DNA from: Gemmatimonadota bacterium | GTDB lineage: Bacteria > Gemmatimonadota > Gemmatimonadetes > Gemmatimonadales > GWC2-71-9 | DNA: 64,000 bases | Direction of reading: 5' to 3' | Assembly: GCA_003222085.1 (NCBI GenBank) | Contig: QHUK01000009.1 | Span: 1 to 64,000, forward strand | Shown: one piece after another, positions 1 to 10,420 of the stretch | How the letters are laid out: the number at the start of each line of letters is the position of its first letter | Position numbering within the stretch: position 1 is the first letter of the stretch | Notes under the pieces: model-generated | The model's input: only the letters and a program-made list of their open reading frames with translations | Database searches by the model: none | What the model was told of the DNA's origin: nothing | Position numbers and translations under genes: made by a program

Positions 1-1
1 C

Positions 2-1207
2 GAACGCGGCGACGTGATCGACCCCGTCACGCTGCGCGACGAGCTCCTGCGACGCGGGGACCTGGATCGCGCGGGGGGAATGGAGTACCTCGGGGGTCTC
101 ATCGACGTCGTCCCCACGGCCGCCAATGTCGAGTATCACGCCAAGATCGTCAGAGACAAGGCCGTGCTGCGGCGGCTGATCGAGGCGGCCACCGCGATCA
201 TTCAGGACGCCTACGAGGGCCGCGCGACATCGATCGAAGTGCTCGACAACGCCGAGCACCGCGTGTTTCAGGTCGCCCAGTTCCGGCGCGCCGAGGAGTT
301 CATCCGGCTGAAAGAGCTGATCTGGCCGACCATGGAGCGCATCGAGCAGCTGCACACCAGCCAGGGCGCGCTCACCGGCGTGGGGACCGGCTTCACGGAC
401 CTGGACCGGCTCACCGCGGGCTTCCAGCGCGGCGATCTGGTGATCGTCGCGGCGCGGCCGTCCATGGGAAAAACGGCCCTCGCCCTCAACGTCGTGCAGC
501 ACGCCGCCATCGAGCACAATGTAGGAATCGCGGTCTTTTCCCTCGAGATGTCGAAGGAGCAGCTGGTGCAGCGCCTGCTCTGCTCTGAGGGCCTGGTGGA
601 CGCCCAGCGCCTGCGTCGCGGCCAGCTGCGCGACGAAGACTACCCGAAGCTCGCCCGCGCGGCGGGGCTCTTGGGCACGGCGCCGATCTGGATCGACGAC
701 TCGGCGATGCTCTCGCCCCTCGCCATGCGCTCCAAGGCGCGCCGCCTCAAGGCAGAGCACGACGTCGGTCTGGTGGTGGTCGACTACCTGCAGATGATGC
801 AGGGCCCCACCGACTCCGAGAGCCGCCAGCAGGAAATCTCGTTCATCTCCCGCTCGCTCAAGGCCCTGGCCAAGGAGCTGGACGTTCCGGTGGTGGCATT
901 GTCCCAGCTCTCCCGCGCCCCTGAGCAGCGCGGCGGTGAACACCGGCGTCCCCAGCTCTCCGACCTGCGGGAATCAGGAGCGATCGAGCAGGACGCCGAT
1001 GTCGTGTGTTTCATTTACCGCCAGGAGTTCTACGACGGCCCCACGGACCCCAAGACGAACGAAAGCATCGAGGGGCTGGCGGAGCTGATCGTGGGCAAGC
1101 AGCGCAACGGTCCCACGGGGACCGTCAAGCTGGTTTTCAAGAAGGAATACACCCGCTTTGACAACTACACGCCGCGCGAGTCGCCCCCCGAGGCCGCGCG
1201 TGGTTAA
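2..1207 (+). CDS. dnaB: Replicative DNA helicase DnaB (5' end off the window)
   Basis: Hexameric ATP-driven helicase that unwinds DNA at the replication fork. The frame is open to the left edge and the first codons already read as the end of the N-terminal primase-interaction domain (ID.VTLRDEL, then Ggm.YL..LidvvptaANveyHA), so the true start lies upstream. Numbering from the first in-window GTG (base 14), the RecA-like core shows Walker A ARPSMGKT near residue 147, the FSLEMS segment near 175, Walker B VVVDYLQMM near 260, and a C-terminal VGKQRNGPTG stretch typical of DnaB. No intein is visible in the part present. The stop overlaps the likely radA start by a few bases, so the two are probably cotranscribed. 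Confidence 0.97.
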   Translation, partial: ERGDVIDPVTLRDELLRRGDLDRAGGMEYLGGLIDVVPTAANVEYHAKIVRDKAVLRRLIEAATAIIQDAYEGRATSIEVLDNAEHRVFQVAQFRRAEEFIRLKELIWPTMERIEQLHTSQGALTGVGTGFTDLDRLTAGFQRGDLVIVAARPSMGKTALALNVVQHAAIEHNVGIAVFSLEMSKEQLVQRLLCSEGLVDAQRLRRGQLRDEDYPKLARAAGLLGTAPIWIDDSAMLSPLAMRSKARRLKAEHDVGLVVVDYLQMMQGPTDSESRQQEISFISRSLKALAKELDVPVVALSQLSRAPEQRGGEHRRPQLSDLRESGAIEQDADVVCFIYRQEFYDGPTDPKTNESIEGLAELIVGKQRNGPTGTVKLVFKKEYTRFDNYTPRESPPEAARG

Positions 1208-2558
1208 GGGTGCCTCGGTGTTCCGCTGTACCGACTGCGGCGCGGAGCAACCCAAGTGGGGCGGACGCTGCGAGGCGTGCGGCGCGTGGAATACCCTCGT
1301 CGAAGAGGCGGTAGGACGGACGGGCGGACGGGCCGACAGAAAGCACGCCGTTCCGTCCGGCAGTCCGCCCGTCCGGCTGTCCGCCGTGGGAGCGGCAGGG
1401 TTCGAGCGGTGGCAGACCGGTCTCCGAGAATTCGACTTCGTCCTCGGCGGCGGCATCGTACCGGGATCGGTGGTGCTCGTGGGCGGCGAACCGGGCATCG
1501 GGAAGTCCACCCTGCTGCTGCAATGCGCGGCGCGGCTCGAGCAAGCGGGCGTGCCCACGCTGTACGTGTCCGGGGAAGAGTCGCCCGATCAGATCCGGCT
1601 GCGGGCCGAGCGGCTCACGGTCGCCGCCGGCGCGGTGCACGTGCTGGGCGAAACGCGGCTCGAGGCGATCACCTATCACGCGCGTGCGCTGGGGGCCCGC
1701 GTCGTGTTCGTCGACTCGATCCAGACCACCTACACCGACGAGCTCGAAGGCGCGCCCGGGAACGTGGGCCAGGTGCGGGAGTGCGCCGCCCGGCTCATGC
1801 GTTTCGCGAAGGAGGCGGGGCCCGCCGTGCTGCTGGTCGGGCACGTGACGAAGGGCGGCGGCATCGCGGGCCCCAAGACCCTCGAGCACATCGTGGACAC
1901 CGTGCTCTACTTCGAGGGCGAGAGCACCCTGGACCACCGGATCCTGCGCGCCGTGAAGAACCGCTTCGGCTCCGTCGACGAGATCGGCGTGTTCGAAATG
2001 ACGGGCGCGGGTCTCGAGCCCGTGGCGGACCCGGCGGCCGCATTCCTCGCCGGGCGCACCACGGGTGTCTCCGGCTCCGCCGTGACCGCGCTGATGGAAG
2101 GCACGCGCCCGCTTCTGGTGGAGATCCAGGCGCTGGCGGCGAAAAGCGGCTTCGGCACGCCACAGCGAGTGGCCACCGGCCTCGACCACCGCCGCTTGGC
2201 CGTGCTGCTCGCCGTCCTCGAGCGCCGCGGCGGCCTGCCGTTCGGCGAGCGGGACGTGTTCGTGAACGTGACGGGGGGGGTGCGGTTGATCGAGCCCTCG
2301 ACCGATCTTGCCGTCGTGGCCGCCCTGGTCTCCAGCGTGCACGACCGACCGCTCCCGGCAGACGCCGTCTTCCTGGGCGAGGTCGGCCTGGGCGGCGAGA
2401 TCCGCCCGGTGGGGGCGGTCGAGCGGCGTCTCGGCGAAGCGGCGCGCCAAGGATTCCGCCGCGTCTTCCTGTCCGCCCGCTCGCGCGTGAGCCTGCCCGG
2501 GCTCGAGCTGGTCGGCATGGACGGCATCGGTGAGCTCGCCCGGCGACTCGCGGCCTGA
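1200..2558 (+). CDS. radA: DNA repair protein RadA (Sms)
   Basis: RecA-family ATPase that promotes branch migration during recombinational repair. From the GTG at 1200 (overlapping the dnaB stop) the product is 452 residues. An N-terminal four-cysteine zinc finger (C10, C13, C24, C27), Walker A GGEPGIGKST at about 95-104, the RadA-specific KNRFG motif at about 255, and a Lon-like C-terminal domain (GGVRLIEPSTDLAV) are visible. A second possible GTG start lies at 1218. Residues about 37-63, between zinc finger and ATPase, are encoded by a period-8 inverted repeat (1311-1385) and look like an in-frame insertion in the linker. The C-terminus overlaps ispD by 29 nt. Confidence 0.95.
   Translation: MVKGASVFRCTDCGAEQPKWGGRCEACGAWNTLVEEAVGRTGGRADRKHAVPSGSPPVRLSAVGAAGFERWQTGLREFDFVLGGGIVPGSVVLVGGEPGIGKSTLLLQCAARLEQAGVPTLYVSGEESPDQIRLRAERLTVAAGAVHVLGETRLEAITYHARALGARVVFVDSIQTTYTDELEGAPGNVGQVRECAARLMRFAKEAGPAVLLVGHVTKGGGIAGPKTLEHIVDTVLYFEGESTLDHRILRAVKNRFGSVDEIGVFEMTGAGLEPVADPAAAFLAGRTTGVSGSAVTALMEGTRPLLVEIQALAAKSGFGTPQRVATGLDHRRLAVLLAVLERRGGLPFGERDVFVNVTGGVRLIEPSTDLAVVAALVSSVHDRPLPADAVFLGEVGLGGEIRPVGAVERRLGEAARQGFRRVFLSARSRVSLPGLELVGMDGIGELARRLAA
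1311..1385 (+). repeat. Period-8 inverted repeat element inside radA
   Basis: The left arm (about 1312-1338) is built of octamers such as ACGGGCGG and the right arm (about 1350-1385) of the complementary kind such as GCCCGTCC and GGCTGTCC. A perfect 13-nt inverted pair, CGGACGGGCGGAC at 1317-1329 and its complement at 1363-1375, encloses a 33-nt loop. The same 13-mer GTCCGCCCGTCCG recurs at 13428-13440 in the 3' end of moaE. The element is translated in frame as part of RadA. Confidence 0.75.
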
Positions 2559-3234
2559 CGCGGGCGTCGTGGTCGTGGCGGCCGGCGCCGGGGTGCGGGC
2601 CGGCCCCGGCGAACCGAAACAGTTTCGGCCGATTCTGGGCGTACCGATGCTGTTGCGGGCGCTGCGGCCGTTCACTTCCCATCCCGACGTCGGGCAGGTG
2701 ATCGTGGTCGTGCCCACCGGATTCGAAGTACGGCCCCCCGAATGGCTGGGCAAGCTGGTGGGCGACCGGCTGGCACTTGTCGCCGGCGGGGCTACACGGG
2801 CCCAATCGGTGCGGGCGGGCCTCGGGGCGCTGCCGCCGCACGCCGCCGTGGTGCTGGTCCACGACGCCGCCCGCCCGTTCGTGACCCGGGAAACGATCGA
2901 CGGCGTGATCGCCAAGGCGCGATCGGGGGTAGGCGCCGTCGCGGCGATTCCGGTTTCCGACACCGTCAAAGACGTCGAGCAGGATCGTATCACGAGAACC
3001 GTCGCGAGAGACCGTTTGTGGCGGGCGCAAACGCCGCAGGGGTTCCCGCGAGCGATGATCGAGCGCGCGTACGCGGAGGTCGCGAACGGCGATACTGCGC
3101 CGACCGACGACGCAGAGCTGTGCGAGCGCGCAGGCTTCCCCGTGGAGGTCGTCCCTGATTCGCCGTACAATCTCAAGGTCACGACCGCCGACGATTTCCG
3201 AGTGGCGGAAGCGCTGGCGCGTGAGCTGCGGTGA
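2530..3234 (+). CDS. ispD: 2-C-methyl-D-erythritol 4-phosphate cytidylyltransferase
   Basis: Third step of the MEP isoprenoid pathway: couples CTP to methylerythritol phosphate. The 234-residue product has the N-terminal nucleotide-binding loop AAGAGVRAG...EPKQF at 17-32, the HDAARPF motif at 111-117 and QTPQGF at 167-172, all in the expected order and spacing. The GTG start lies 29 nt inside radA, which is a long overlap; no better in-frame start lies further downstream before the conserved AAGxG loop. The stop is overlapped 4 nt by the next start (GTGA). The partner enzyme IspF is encoded far away at 58115, so the two are not fused or adjacent here, unlike in many bacteria. Confidence 0.95.
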   Translation: MSSPGDSRPDAGVVVVAAGAGVRAGPGEPKQFRPILGVPMLLRALRPFTSHPDVGQVIVVVPTGFEVRPPEWLGKLVGDRLALVAGGATRAQSVRAGLGALPPHAAVVLVHDAARPFVTRETIDGVIAKARSGVGAVAAIPVSDTVKDVEQDRITRTVARDRLWRAQTPQGFPRAMIERAYAEVANGDTAPTDDAELCERAGFPVEVVPDSPYNLKVTTADDFRVAEALARELR

Positions 3235-3884
3235 CCGTCGTCCCCTTCCGGACCGACGAGGCCGTGACGGCCGCGCTCCCTCGGGTGGTCGCGCATCTCA
3301 GCGCGGGCGGGTTGATCGCCTATCCGACGGAGACGGTATATGGCCTGGGCTCGCGGGCGCGGGGCCCCGAGGTGCAAGCGGTGGCCCGTCTCAAGGGCCG
3401 GCGGCCCGGCAAGCCATTCCTTTTGCTGGTCGCCGACCGGGACATGGCGGAAGAGCAGGGTCTCGCGTTCAACGAATCGGCGAGCGCGCTCGCGCGGGCG
3501 TTCTGGCCGGGACCGCTCACCCTGGTACTCCCGGGGGGGAGCGGGCGGCTGCCGGACCCGCTGCGCGGACCGGAAGGCGGGATCGCCGTCCGCTGGACGT
3601 CCCATCGCGGGATGGCCAGGTTGGTGCGTGCGCTGGGAGAGCCGGTGACGTCCACATCGGCTAACTTGCCGGGGAGTCCACCGGCACCGGGCGCCGAAGC
3701 GATAGTGCGGGACTTCGCGCCGGCGGTCGAGGCGGGGACGTTGCTCGTGCTGGACGGCGGGGTCCTGGGAAACTCGCCGCCGTCGACCGTCGTTGACTGC
3801 ACGCGGCCCGCGCCCCGCCTGATCCGGGAAGGGGCGCTGACGCTCGGCGAGTTGCGACGCGCGGCGGGACGACTCGCTCCGTGA
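3231..3884 (+). CDS. tsaC: L-threonylcarbamoyladenylate synthase (TsaC/Sua5/YrdC family)
   Basis: Makes threonylcarbamoyl-AMP, the donor for the t6A modification of ANN-decoding tRNAs. The 217-residue length matches the short single-domain YrdC/TsaC form rather than the longer Sua5 form. Visible motifs are YPTETVYGLG at 31-40, the basic KGRRPGKP substrate loop at 55-62, WPGPLTLVLPG near 92 and STSAN at 141-145. It starts at a GTG overlapping ispD by 4 nt and its own stop is overlapped by the following phosphatase gene, a common pairing of these two families. Confidence 0.93.
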   Translation: MTVVPFRTDEAVTAALPRVVAHLSAGGLIAYPTETVYGLGSRARGPEVQAVARLKGRRPGKPFLLLVADRDMAEEQGLAFNESASALARAFWPGPLTLVLPGGSGRLPDPLRGPEGGIAVRWTSHRGMARLVRALGEPVTSTSANLPGSPPAPGAEAIVRDFAPAVEAGTLLVLDGGVLGNSPPSTVVDCTRPAPRLIREGALTLGELRRAAGRLAP

Positions 3885-4375
3885 CCGAGGAACCGAACAC
3901 GAAACGCATCCTGCTCGTTTGCACCGGAAACATCTGCCGCAGCCCGCTCGCGGCGGCGTTGCTCGATCGAGCCCTGGTGGAGCGCGCGATCGAGGGAATC
4001 GCAGTCACCTCGGCCGGCACCGGGGCCTGGGATGGCGCGCCGGTCTCCGAGGGAGCCTACCTCGTGGGCCTCGAGCGCGGGCTCGATCTGTCGGGCCACC
4101 GGGCGCGGCTCCTGACGCGCGAGCTCGTCGATGACGCCGACCTCATCCTGACCATGGCGCGGCACCACCGGGCGCGCGTGGACGAGCTGGGCGGCGAGGG
4201 TCACGTGTTCGTGCTGGGAGAGTACGCCGGCCGCGAGGGCGACGAGGCCGAGGTGAGCGACCCCTTCGGCGGCGACCTCGATGTCTACCGCGACACCTGC
4301 GCCGAGCTCGAGGCGCTGCTCCAGAACGCGGTGGATCGCATCGCCAAAGAGTTCGCGAGTGGAAGTCAACGCTAG
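3881..4375 (+). CDS. Low-molecular-weight protein-tyrosine phosphatase family protein
   Basis: Cytosolic cysteine-based phosphatase fold. The P-loop VCTGNICRSP gives the CX5R(S) signature with nucleophile C14 and R20, and the general-acid loop is D127-P128 within SDPFGGDLDVYRDT. The 164-residue length is normal for the family. Arsenate reductases of the same fold exist, but the arsenate-specific extra cysteines near the C-terminus are absent, so a tyrosine- or arginine-phosphate phosphatase is more likely. Physiological substrate cannot be read from sequence. Overlaps neighbours on both sides, within the tsaC-aroE run. Confidence 0.88.
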   Translation: MTEEPNTKRILLVCTGNICRSPLAAALLDRALVERAIEGIAVTSAGTGAWDGAPVSEGAYLVGLERGLDLSGHRARLLTRELVDDADLILTMARHHRARVDELGGEGHVFVLGEYAGREGDEAEVSDPFGGDLDVYRDTCAELEALLQNAVDRIAKEFASGSQR

Positions 4376-5180
4376 CACGCGCCTGCTGGCGGTGATCGGC
4401 GACCCCGTCGCCCATTCGCTTTCCCCCTCCATGCACAACGCCGCGATCGGCGTCCTCGGCCTGGATGCCGTGTACGTCGCGTTGCGCACGCCCGCCCCCG
4501 CACTGGTCACCGTCCTGGCCGCGCTCGCCGCCGTCGGCGGAGCGGGGAACGTGACCGTGCCGCACAAGGAAGCGGCCGAACGATGCGTCGCGCGGAAAAC
4601 CGATGTATGCGCCCGCGTGGGAGCGTGCAATACGTTTTGGACGGAGCAAGGAGCGCTTGTGGGCGACAACACCGACGTCGCGGGAATCCTGGCGGCCCTG
4701 CGCCAGCTCGGCGCCGACGGCGCCGGCAGCTGGCTCCTGGTCGGCACAGGCGGCGCCGCGCGCGCGGTGGCGGTGGCGGCGGCCGCGGCCAAGGCGAACC
4801 TGCACGTGCTGTCGCGCGACGCCGGGCGGGCGCGCGACTTCGCCGATTGGGCCCGCCAGCAGGGGACGCACGCAGCCGCGGCGCGGGGCACACTCGAGCC
4901 CGACATCGCCATCAACGCAACCCCCGCCGGCTTGAAGGACACCGATCCGCTGCCGCTCGACCCGGACAGCGCGGCACGGCTGCACGCCGCGCTCGACCTC
5001 GTGTATGCCCCCGGCGGCACCCGGTGGGTGCGCACGCTGACCGCTGCGGGCGTGCGGGCGCAGGACGGTCGCGAGGTGCTGGTACACCAGGGCGCGGCGG
5101 CGTTCGCCCGCTTCTTCCCGGATCAGACGGCGCCGCTCGAGGTGATGCGCGCCACCGTGAACCGCGCCCTTGGTGCGTGA
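4359..5180 (+). CDS. aroE: Shikimate dehydrogenase (NADP+)
   Basis: Reduces 3-dehydroshikimate to shikimate in aromatic amino acid synthesis. Starting from the GTG that overlaps the preceding phosphatase stop, the product is 273 residues. Substrate-binding SLSPSMHN (20-27), catalytic lysine in NVTVPHK (K70), GDNTD (102-106) and a dinucleotide-binding GTGGAARA stretch near 130 are all present. The C-terminal DGREVLVHQGAAAF motif closes the active site. The 3' end overlaps comF by 8 nt, so translation of the two is probably coupled. Confidence 0.95.
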   Translation: MEVNASTRLLAVIGDPVAHSLSPSMHNAAIGVLGLDAVYVALRTPAPALVTVLAALAAVGGAGNVTVPHKEAAERCVARKTDVCARVGACNTFWTEQGALVGDNTDVAGILAALRQLGADGAGSWLLVGTGGAARAVAVAAAAAKANLHVLSRDAGRARDFADWARQQGTHAAAARGTLEPDIAINATPAGLKDTDPLPLDPDSAARLHAALDLVYAPGGTRWVRTLTAAGVRAQDGREVLVHQGAAAFARFFPDQTAPLEVMRATVNRALGA

Positions 5181-5934
5181 GGCGGTCGAGCAGCTCCTCC
5201 TGCCGGCCGAGTGTCTGCTGTGCCGCGCACTCCTCTCGTTCCGGGATGCCGCCCGGCTGGTGTGCGACGTATGCCGTCATCGCTGGCGCCCCATCCGTCC
5301 GCCGTGGTGCGCCCGCTGCGGGCAGCCGGAGCCGTTGTTCGGGCGCTGCCGGGTGTGCGCCGATTGGCCCACGGCCTTCGGCGTGGCGCGCTCCGCCGTG
5401 TGGCTCGAAGCGGGTGCGCGCGACGCGGTCCACGCGCTGAAGTACGGCGGCCTGCCGCGGATCGCCACGGACCTGGCGGCGGCCATGGCCGGGCTCGACG
5501 TCCCCGGGCGGGAGTCGGGCTTGCTCGTCCCCGTGCCGCTCTCGCACGCCCGCTTCCGGGACCGCGGCTATAATCAGAGCGAGCGCCTGGCGCGCGCCCT
5601 GGGTCGCCGCTGGCAGCGCCCGGTAGTCGACCTCCTGGTGCGCACACGGGACACCGCAGCGCAAACGGCGTTGACACCCGAGGCGCGGCTGGCGAACGTG
5701 GCGGGGGCGTTTGCAATGCGGAATGCCAAATGCGGAATGCGGAATGAGGGCCAACCTGGCAATTCCGCATTCCGAATTCCGCATTCCGCATTAGAACGGC
5801 CGCTCATTCTGGTAGACGACGTCTTCACCACCGGCGCCACGCTGGCCGAGGCCGCGCGAGCACTGGACCGGGCCGGAGCCCACACGGTGTCCGCCGTGAC
5901 CTTCGGCCGGGCGGTCGTGCCGGACTTCACCTAG
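5173..5934 (+). CDS. comF: ComF family phosphoribosyltransferase-like protein
   Basis: ComF proteins act in the cytoplasm during DNA uptake and transformation. The N-terminus has eight cysteines in four CxxC pairs (C14/17, 31/34, 46/49, 59/62), a typical ComF zinc-binding region, followed by the VPVPLS..R.RGYNQS segment (about 120-136) and the PRPP loop LILVDDVFTTGAT at 211-223. Between the usual R..NV.GAF segment and the PRPP loop lie 26 extra residues (about 181-206) encoded exactly by a 78-nt heptamer hairpin; the reading frame is kept. A TTG at 5170 is an alternative start. Functionality with the insert is an inference: it lies in a loop that varies in length in the family. Confidence 0.92.
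   Translation: MREAVEQLLLPAECLLCRALLSFRDAARLVCDVCRHRWRPIRPPWCARCGQPEPLFGRCRVCADWPTAFGVARSAVWLEAGARDAVHALKYGGLPRIATDLAAAMAGLDVPGRESGLLVPVPLSHARFRDRGYNQSERLARALGRRWQRPVVDLLVRTRDTAAQTALTPEARLANVAGAFAMRNAKCGMRNEGQPGNSAFRIPHSALERPLILVDDVFTTGATLAEAARALDRAGAHTVSAVTFGRAVVPDFT
5713..5792 (+). repeat. Heptamer hairpin element, word GCGGAAT, inserted in comF
   Basis: The left arm 5715-5745 is four tandem 7-nt units (GCGGAAT, GCCAAAT, GCGGAAT, GCGGAAT) plus flanking bases. The right arm 5762-5792 is the complementary ATTCCGC series. The arms match at 28 of 31 positions and enclose a 16-nt loop which itself contains GCCA-ACC-TGGC. The 78 bp length is a multiple of three and the element is read through in the comF frame. 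Confidence 0.9.
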
Positions 5935-5943
5935 GGGAGAGCC

Positions 5944-8122
<2,179 letters not shown>

Positions 8123-8126
<4 letters not shown>

Positions 8127-8872
8127 GACCGCTGCTGTTCGCCGCCAACTGGAAAATGCACCTCGGGCCGGATGAAGCCCGAGCCTACTTGAAAGCTTTC
8201 CGCGCCCACTACAACCGTCACACGGATCGCGAGGTGTGGTTCTTTCCGCCCGCGGTGTCGGTCGAGGCCGCCGCCCAGGCAGCGCGCGAACGCGGCGACC
8301 TGCTGGTGGGCATCCAGGACATCCATTGGGAGCCGAAGGGCGCTTTCACGGGTGCGGTCTCCGCCCCACTCGCCCTTCAGGCAGGAGCCCGCGCTTCGCT
8401 GATCGGGCACTCCGAGCGGCGCCACGTGTTCGGCGAGACCGACGACGACACGCGTCGTAAGGTGGGCGCGGCCCTGGCGGCCGGGTTGCTGCCGGTGTTG
8501 TGCGTCGGGGAGACGCTCGCCGAACGCGACGCGGGGCACACGCTGGCGGTGGTCGTCCGCCAGCTCGCGGCGGCGCTGAGCGGCTTGGACGGCGCCGCGC
8601 TGTCGCGGGTCGTGGTCGCGTATGAGCCCGTGTGGGCGATCGGCACCGGCCGCAACGCGACCCCGCAAGATGCCGGCGCGGTGCATCGCGAAATCCGCGC
8701 CTGGCTCGCGGGCCGCGCAGCTCCGGCGCCTCGGGTCCTCTACGGCGGCAGTGTGAGCGCGAAGAACGTCGCCGCGCTCCTCGCCGAGCGCGAGCTCGAC
8801 GGCGTGCTCGTGGGCGGCGCGTCGCTCGATCCCGAAGGCTGGGCGCAACTTGTGCAGACGGACGCCGCGTAG
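8123..8872 (+). CDS. tpiA: Triosephosphate isomerase
   Basis: Interconverts dihydroxyacetone phosphate and glyceraldehyde 3-phosphate. The 249-residue TIM barrel has all catalytic residues: K11 in AANWKM, H96 in GHSERR and E168 in AYEPVWAIGTG, plus the phosphate-binding YGGSVSAKN and GVLVGGASL loops. GTG start with 4-nt overlap to pgk. A probable promoter for secG overlaps its last codons. Confidence 0.97.
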
Positions 8873-8879
8873 GTATTAT
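8850..8879 (+). promoter_or_regulatory. Candidate promoter of secG (short or no leader)
   Basis: TTGTGC (-35, 8850-8855), 18-nt spacer and TATTAT (-10, 8874-8879). The -10 box ends 9 nt before the secG ATG, so the transcript would have almost no leader. The -35 overlaps the 3' end of tpiA. Inferred from pattern only. Confidence 0.4.
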
Positions 8880-8888
8880 CCCCGCCGC

Positions 8889-9266
8889 ATGTACACCTTG
8901 CTGCTGATTCTTCTCACGCTCGACGCACTGATTCTCACGACGGCGGTCCTGCTGCAGGCGGGCCAGGGCGGGGGCCTCGCGTCGCTCGGCGGCGGCGCCG
9001 GTACGGAGCAGTTCATGGGTGGCCGCCAGGCCACGACCCTGCTCACCAAAGTCACCTGGTGGTGCGCCGGCATCTTCCTGTTCGTGTCGCTGATCCTCGC
9101 GGTCATGTCGGCGCACAGCGCGGCGCCCCGCTCGGTGCTCGAGGGAGGCGCTCCCGCGCCGGCCCCCGTGCAGCCCACGCCTCTCCCGCTCCCGGGAGCG
9201 CAAACGCCGCAGAACACGCCGCCCCCCCCCAAACCCTCGAACCCGAGTCCACCGCCCCATCGCTGA
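8889..9266 (+). CDS. secG: Preprotein translocase subunit SecG
   Basis: Small inner-membrane partner of SecYE. Residues 2-23 and about 55-78 form two hydrophobic helices joined by the glycine-rich SecG loop (LLQAGQGGGLASLGGG). The helices and loop follow the SecG pattern; the last 40 or so residues are proline-rich and low complexity. The ATG at 8889 was chosen because it opens directly on the first helix; no strong ribosome-binding site is present, in line with the short leader. tpiA-secG is a frequent neighbour pair in bacteria. Confidence 0.92.
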   Translation: MYTLLLILLTLDALILTTAVLLQAGQGGGLASLGGGAGTEQFMGGRQATTLLTKVTWWCAGIFLFVSLILAVMSAHSAAPRSVLEGGAPAPAPVQPTPLPLPGAQTPQNTPPPPKPSNPSPPPHR

Positions 9267-9282
9267 CCGTCACCCCGCCTAC

Positions 9283-10362
9283 GTGCTCCTCGAGGACGGC
9301 GCCTGGTTCCCCGGTACCGCGCCGACGCCGTTCGAGCCCACGTATGCCGAGGTTGTCTTCACCACCAATCTGTCCGGCTACCAGGAGGTCTTCACCGATC
9401 CGTCCTATCTCGGCCAGATCGTTGTGATGACGGCGCCGATGATCGGCAACTACGGAATCAATCCGGACGACGTCGAGTCCGACCGCCCGCGGGTCGCGGG
9501 CGTCGTGGTGCGCGAGCTCTCGGTGCAGCCGTCGAACTGGCGGTCCACGGGCGCCCTCGCGGATTGGCTCGCCGCCGCCCGCGTGCCACTCGTCGCCGAT
9601 GTGGACACGCGCCAGGTCACGCGCTATATCCGATCCAAGGGCGCGATGCGGGGTGCGGTCGCATTGGGCGAGCAGCCGAACGATGCCGTGCGCGCGGCGC
9701 TGGCCGCGAGCCCGTCGATGGATGGCCTCGATCTCGCCACCCAGGCGACTATCTCCGCGGAGTACACGGTAGGGCCAGCCGACGCGCATCGTCACATCGT
9801 GGCGTACGATTACGGGATGAAGCGCAACATCCTGCGCCTGTTTCTCAAGAACGGCTGCCGCGTCACCGTCGTCCCCGCGGCCACGCCGGCCGCGCGCATC
9901 CGGGAGCTCGCGCCTGATGGTCTATTTCTCTCGAATGGCCCCGGAGATCCGGCGGCGGTGTCCTACGCTATTGCCACGCTGCGCGATCTCGCCGACGGCT
10001 CACTCCCCATTTTCGGGATCTGCCTCGGCCACCAGCTGCTCGGTCTGGCGCTCGGGGGGGAGACTGCAAAGCTCCCCTATGGACATCGGGGAGGGAACCA
10101 CCCGGTACGGGATCTTGCAACCGGACAAGTACTTATCACCTCACAAAACCACGGCTTCGCGGTCCGGGGCGATACGGGCGGCGTCCCCGGTGCCAAGGCG
10201 CTTGAGGTCACGCACCTTAACCTCAACGACGGCACCGTCGAAGGGGTGAAGCACCGGGAATACCCGATTTTCGCCGTGCAGTACCATCCCGAGGCCTCAC
10301 CGGGACCGCACGACGCCCAGGGCCATTTCGAACAGTTCCTCCAAGCTCTTGACACACAATAG
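9283..10362 (+). CDS. carA: Carbamoyl-phosphate synthase small (glutaminase) subunit
   Basis: Hydrolyses glutamine and passes ammonia to CarB for arginine and pyrimidine synthesis. The 359-residue protein has the N-terminal CarA domain (LLEDG..F.G, NLSGYQEVFTDPSY) and a class I glutaminase domain with nucleophile C247 in FGICLGHQ and the His/Glu pair in QYHPEASPGPHD. The GTG at 9283 is the first usable start in frame. carB is not in the window. A strong promoter for the next gene overlaps the carA stop. Confidence 0.96.
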   Translation: MLLEDGAWFPGTAPTPFEPTYAEVVFTTNLSGYQEVFTDPSYLGQIVVMTAPMIGNYGINPDDVESDRPRVAGVVVRELSVQPSNWRSTGALADWLAAARVPLVADVDTRQVTRYIRSKGAMRGAVALGEQPNDAVRAALAASPSMDGLDLATQATISAEYTVGPADAHRHIVAYDYGMKRNILRLFLKNGCRVTVVPAATPAARIRELAPDGLFLSNGPGDPAAVSYAIATLRDLADGSLPIFGICLGHQLLGLALGGETAKLPYGHRGGNHPVRDLATGQVLITSQNHGFAVRGDTGGVPGAKALEVTHLNLNDGTVEGVKHREYPIFAVQYHPEASPGPHDAQGHFEQFLQALDTQ

Positions 10363-10377
10363 GTAAGCCCGTATGTT
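10349..10377 (+). promoter_or_regulatory. Sigma-70-type promoter for the HU gene
   Basis: A perfect TTGACA (10349-10354), exactly 17 nt spacer, and TATGTT (10372-10377). It overlaps the carA stop codon and lies about 43 nt before the HU ATG. The TATGTT -10 form recurs at kdsB with the same 17-nt spacing. Confidence 0.7.
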
Positions 10378-10420
10378 GGCCCCTCGTCTTGACTGCCCTT
10401 GGGCCCTTCAAGGGGGATGG

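Noticed and set aside
1137-3605. Long minus-strand open frame opposite radA, ispD and tsaC
   Set aside because: It has no recognisable domain and lies opposite three well-supported genes. Such frames are expected from GC-rich codon usage on the complementary strand.
3881-4375. Arsenate reductase of the LMW-phosphatase fold
   Set aside because: Only the P-loop cysteine is present; the additional redox cysteines needed for arsenate reduction near the C-terminus are missing, and no ars genes are nearby.
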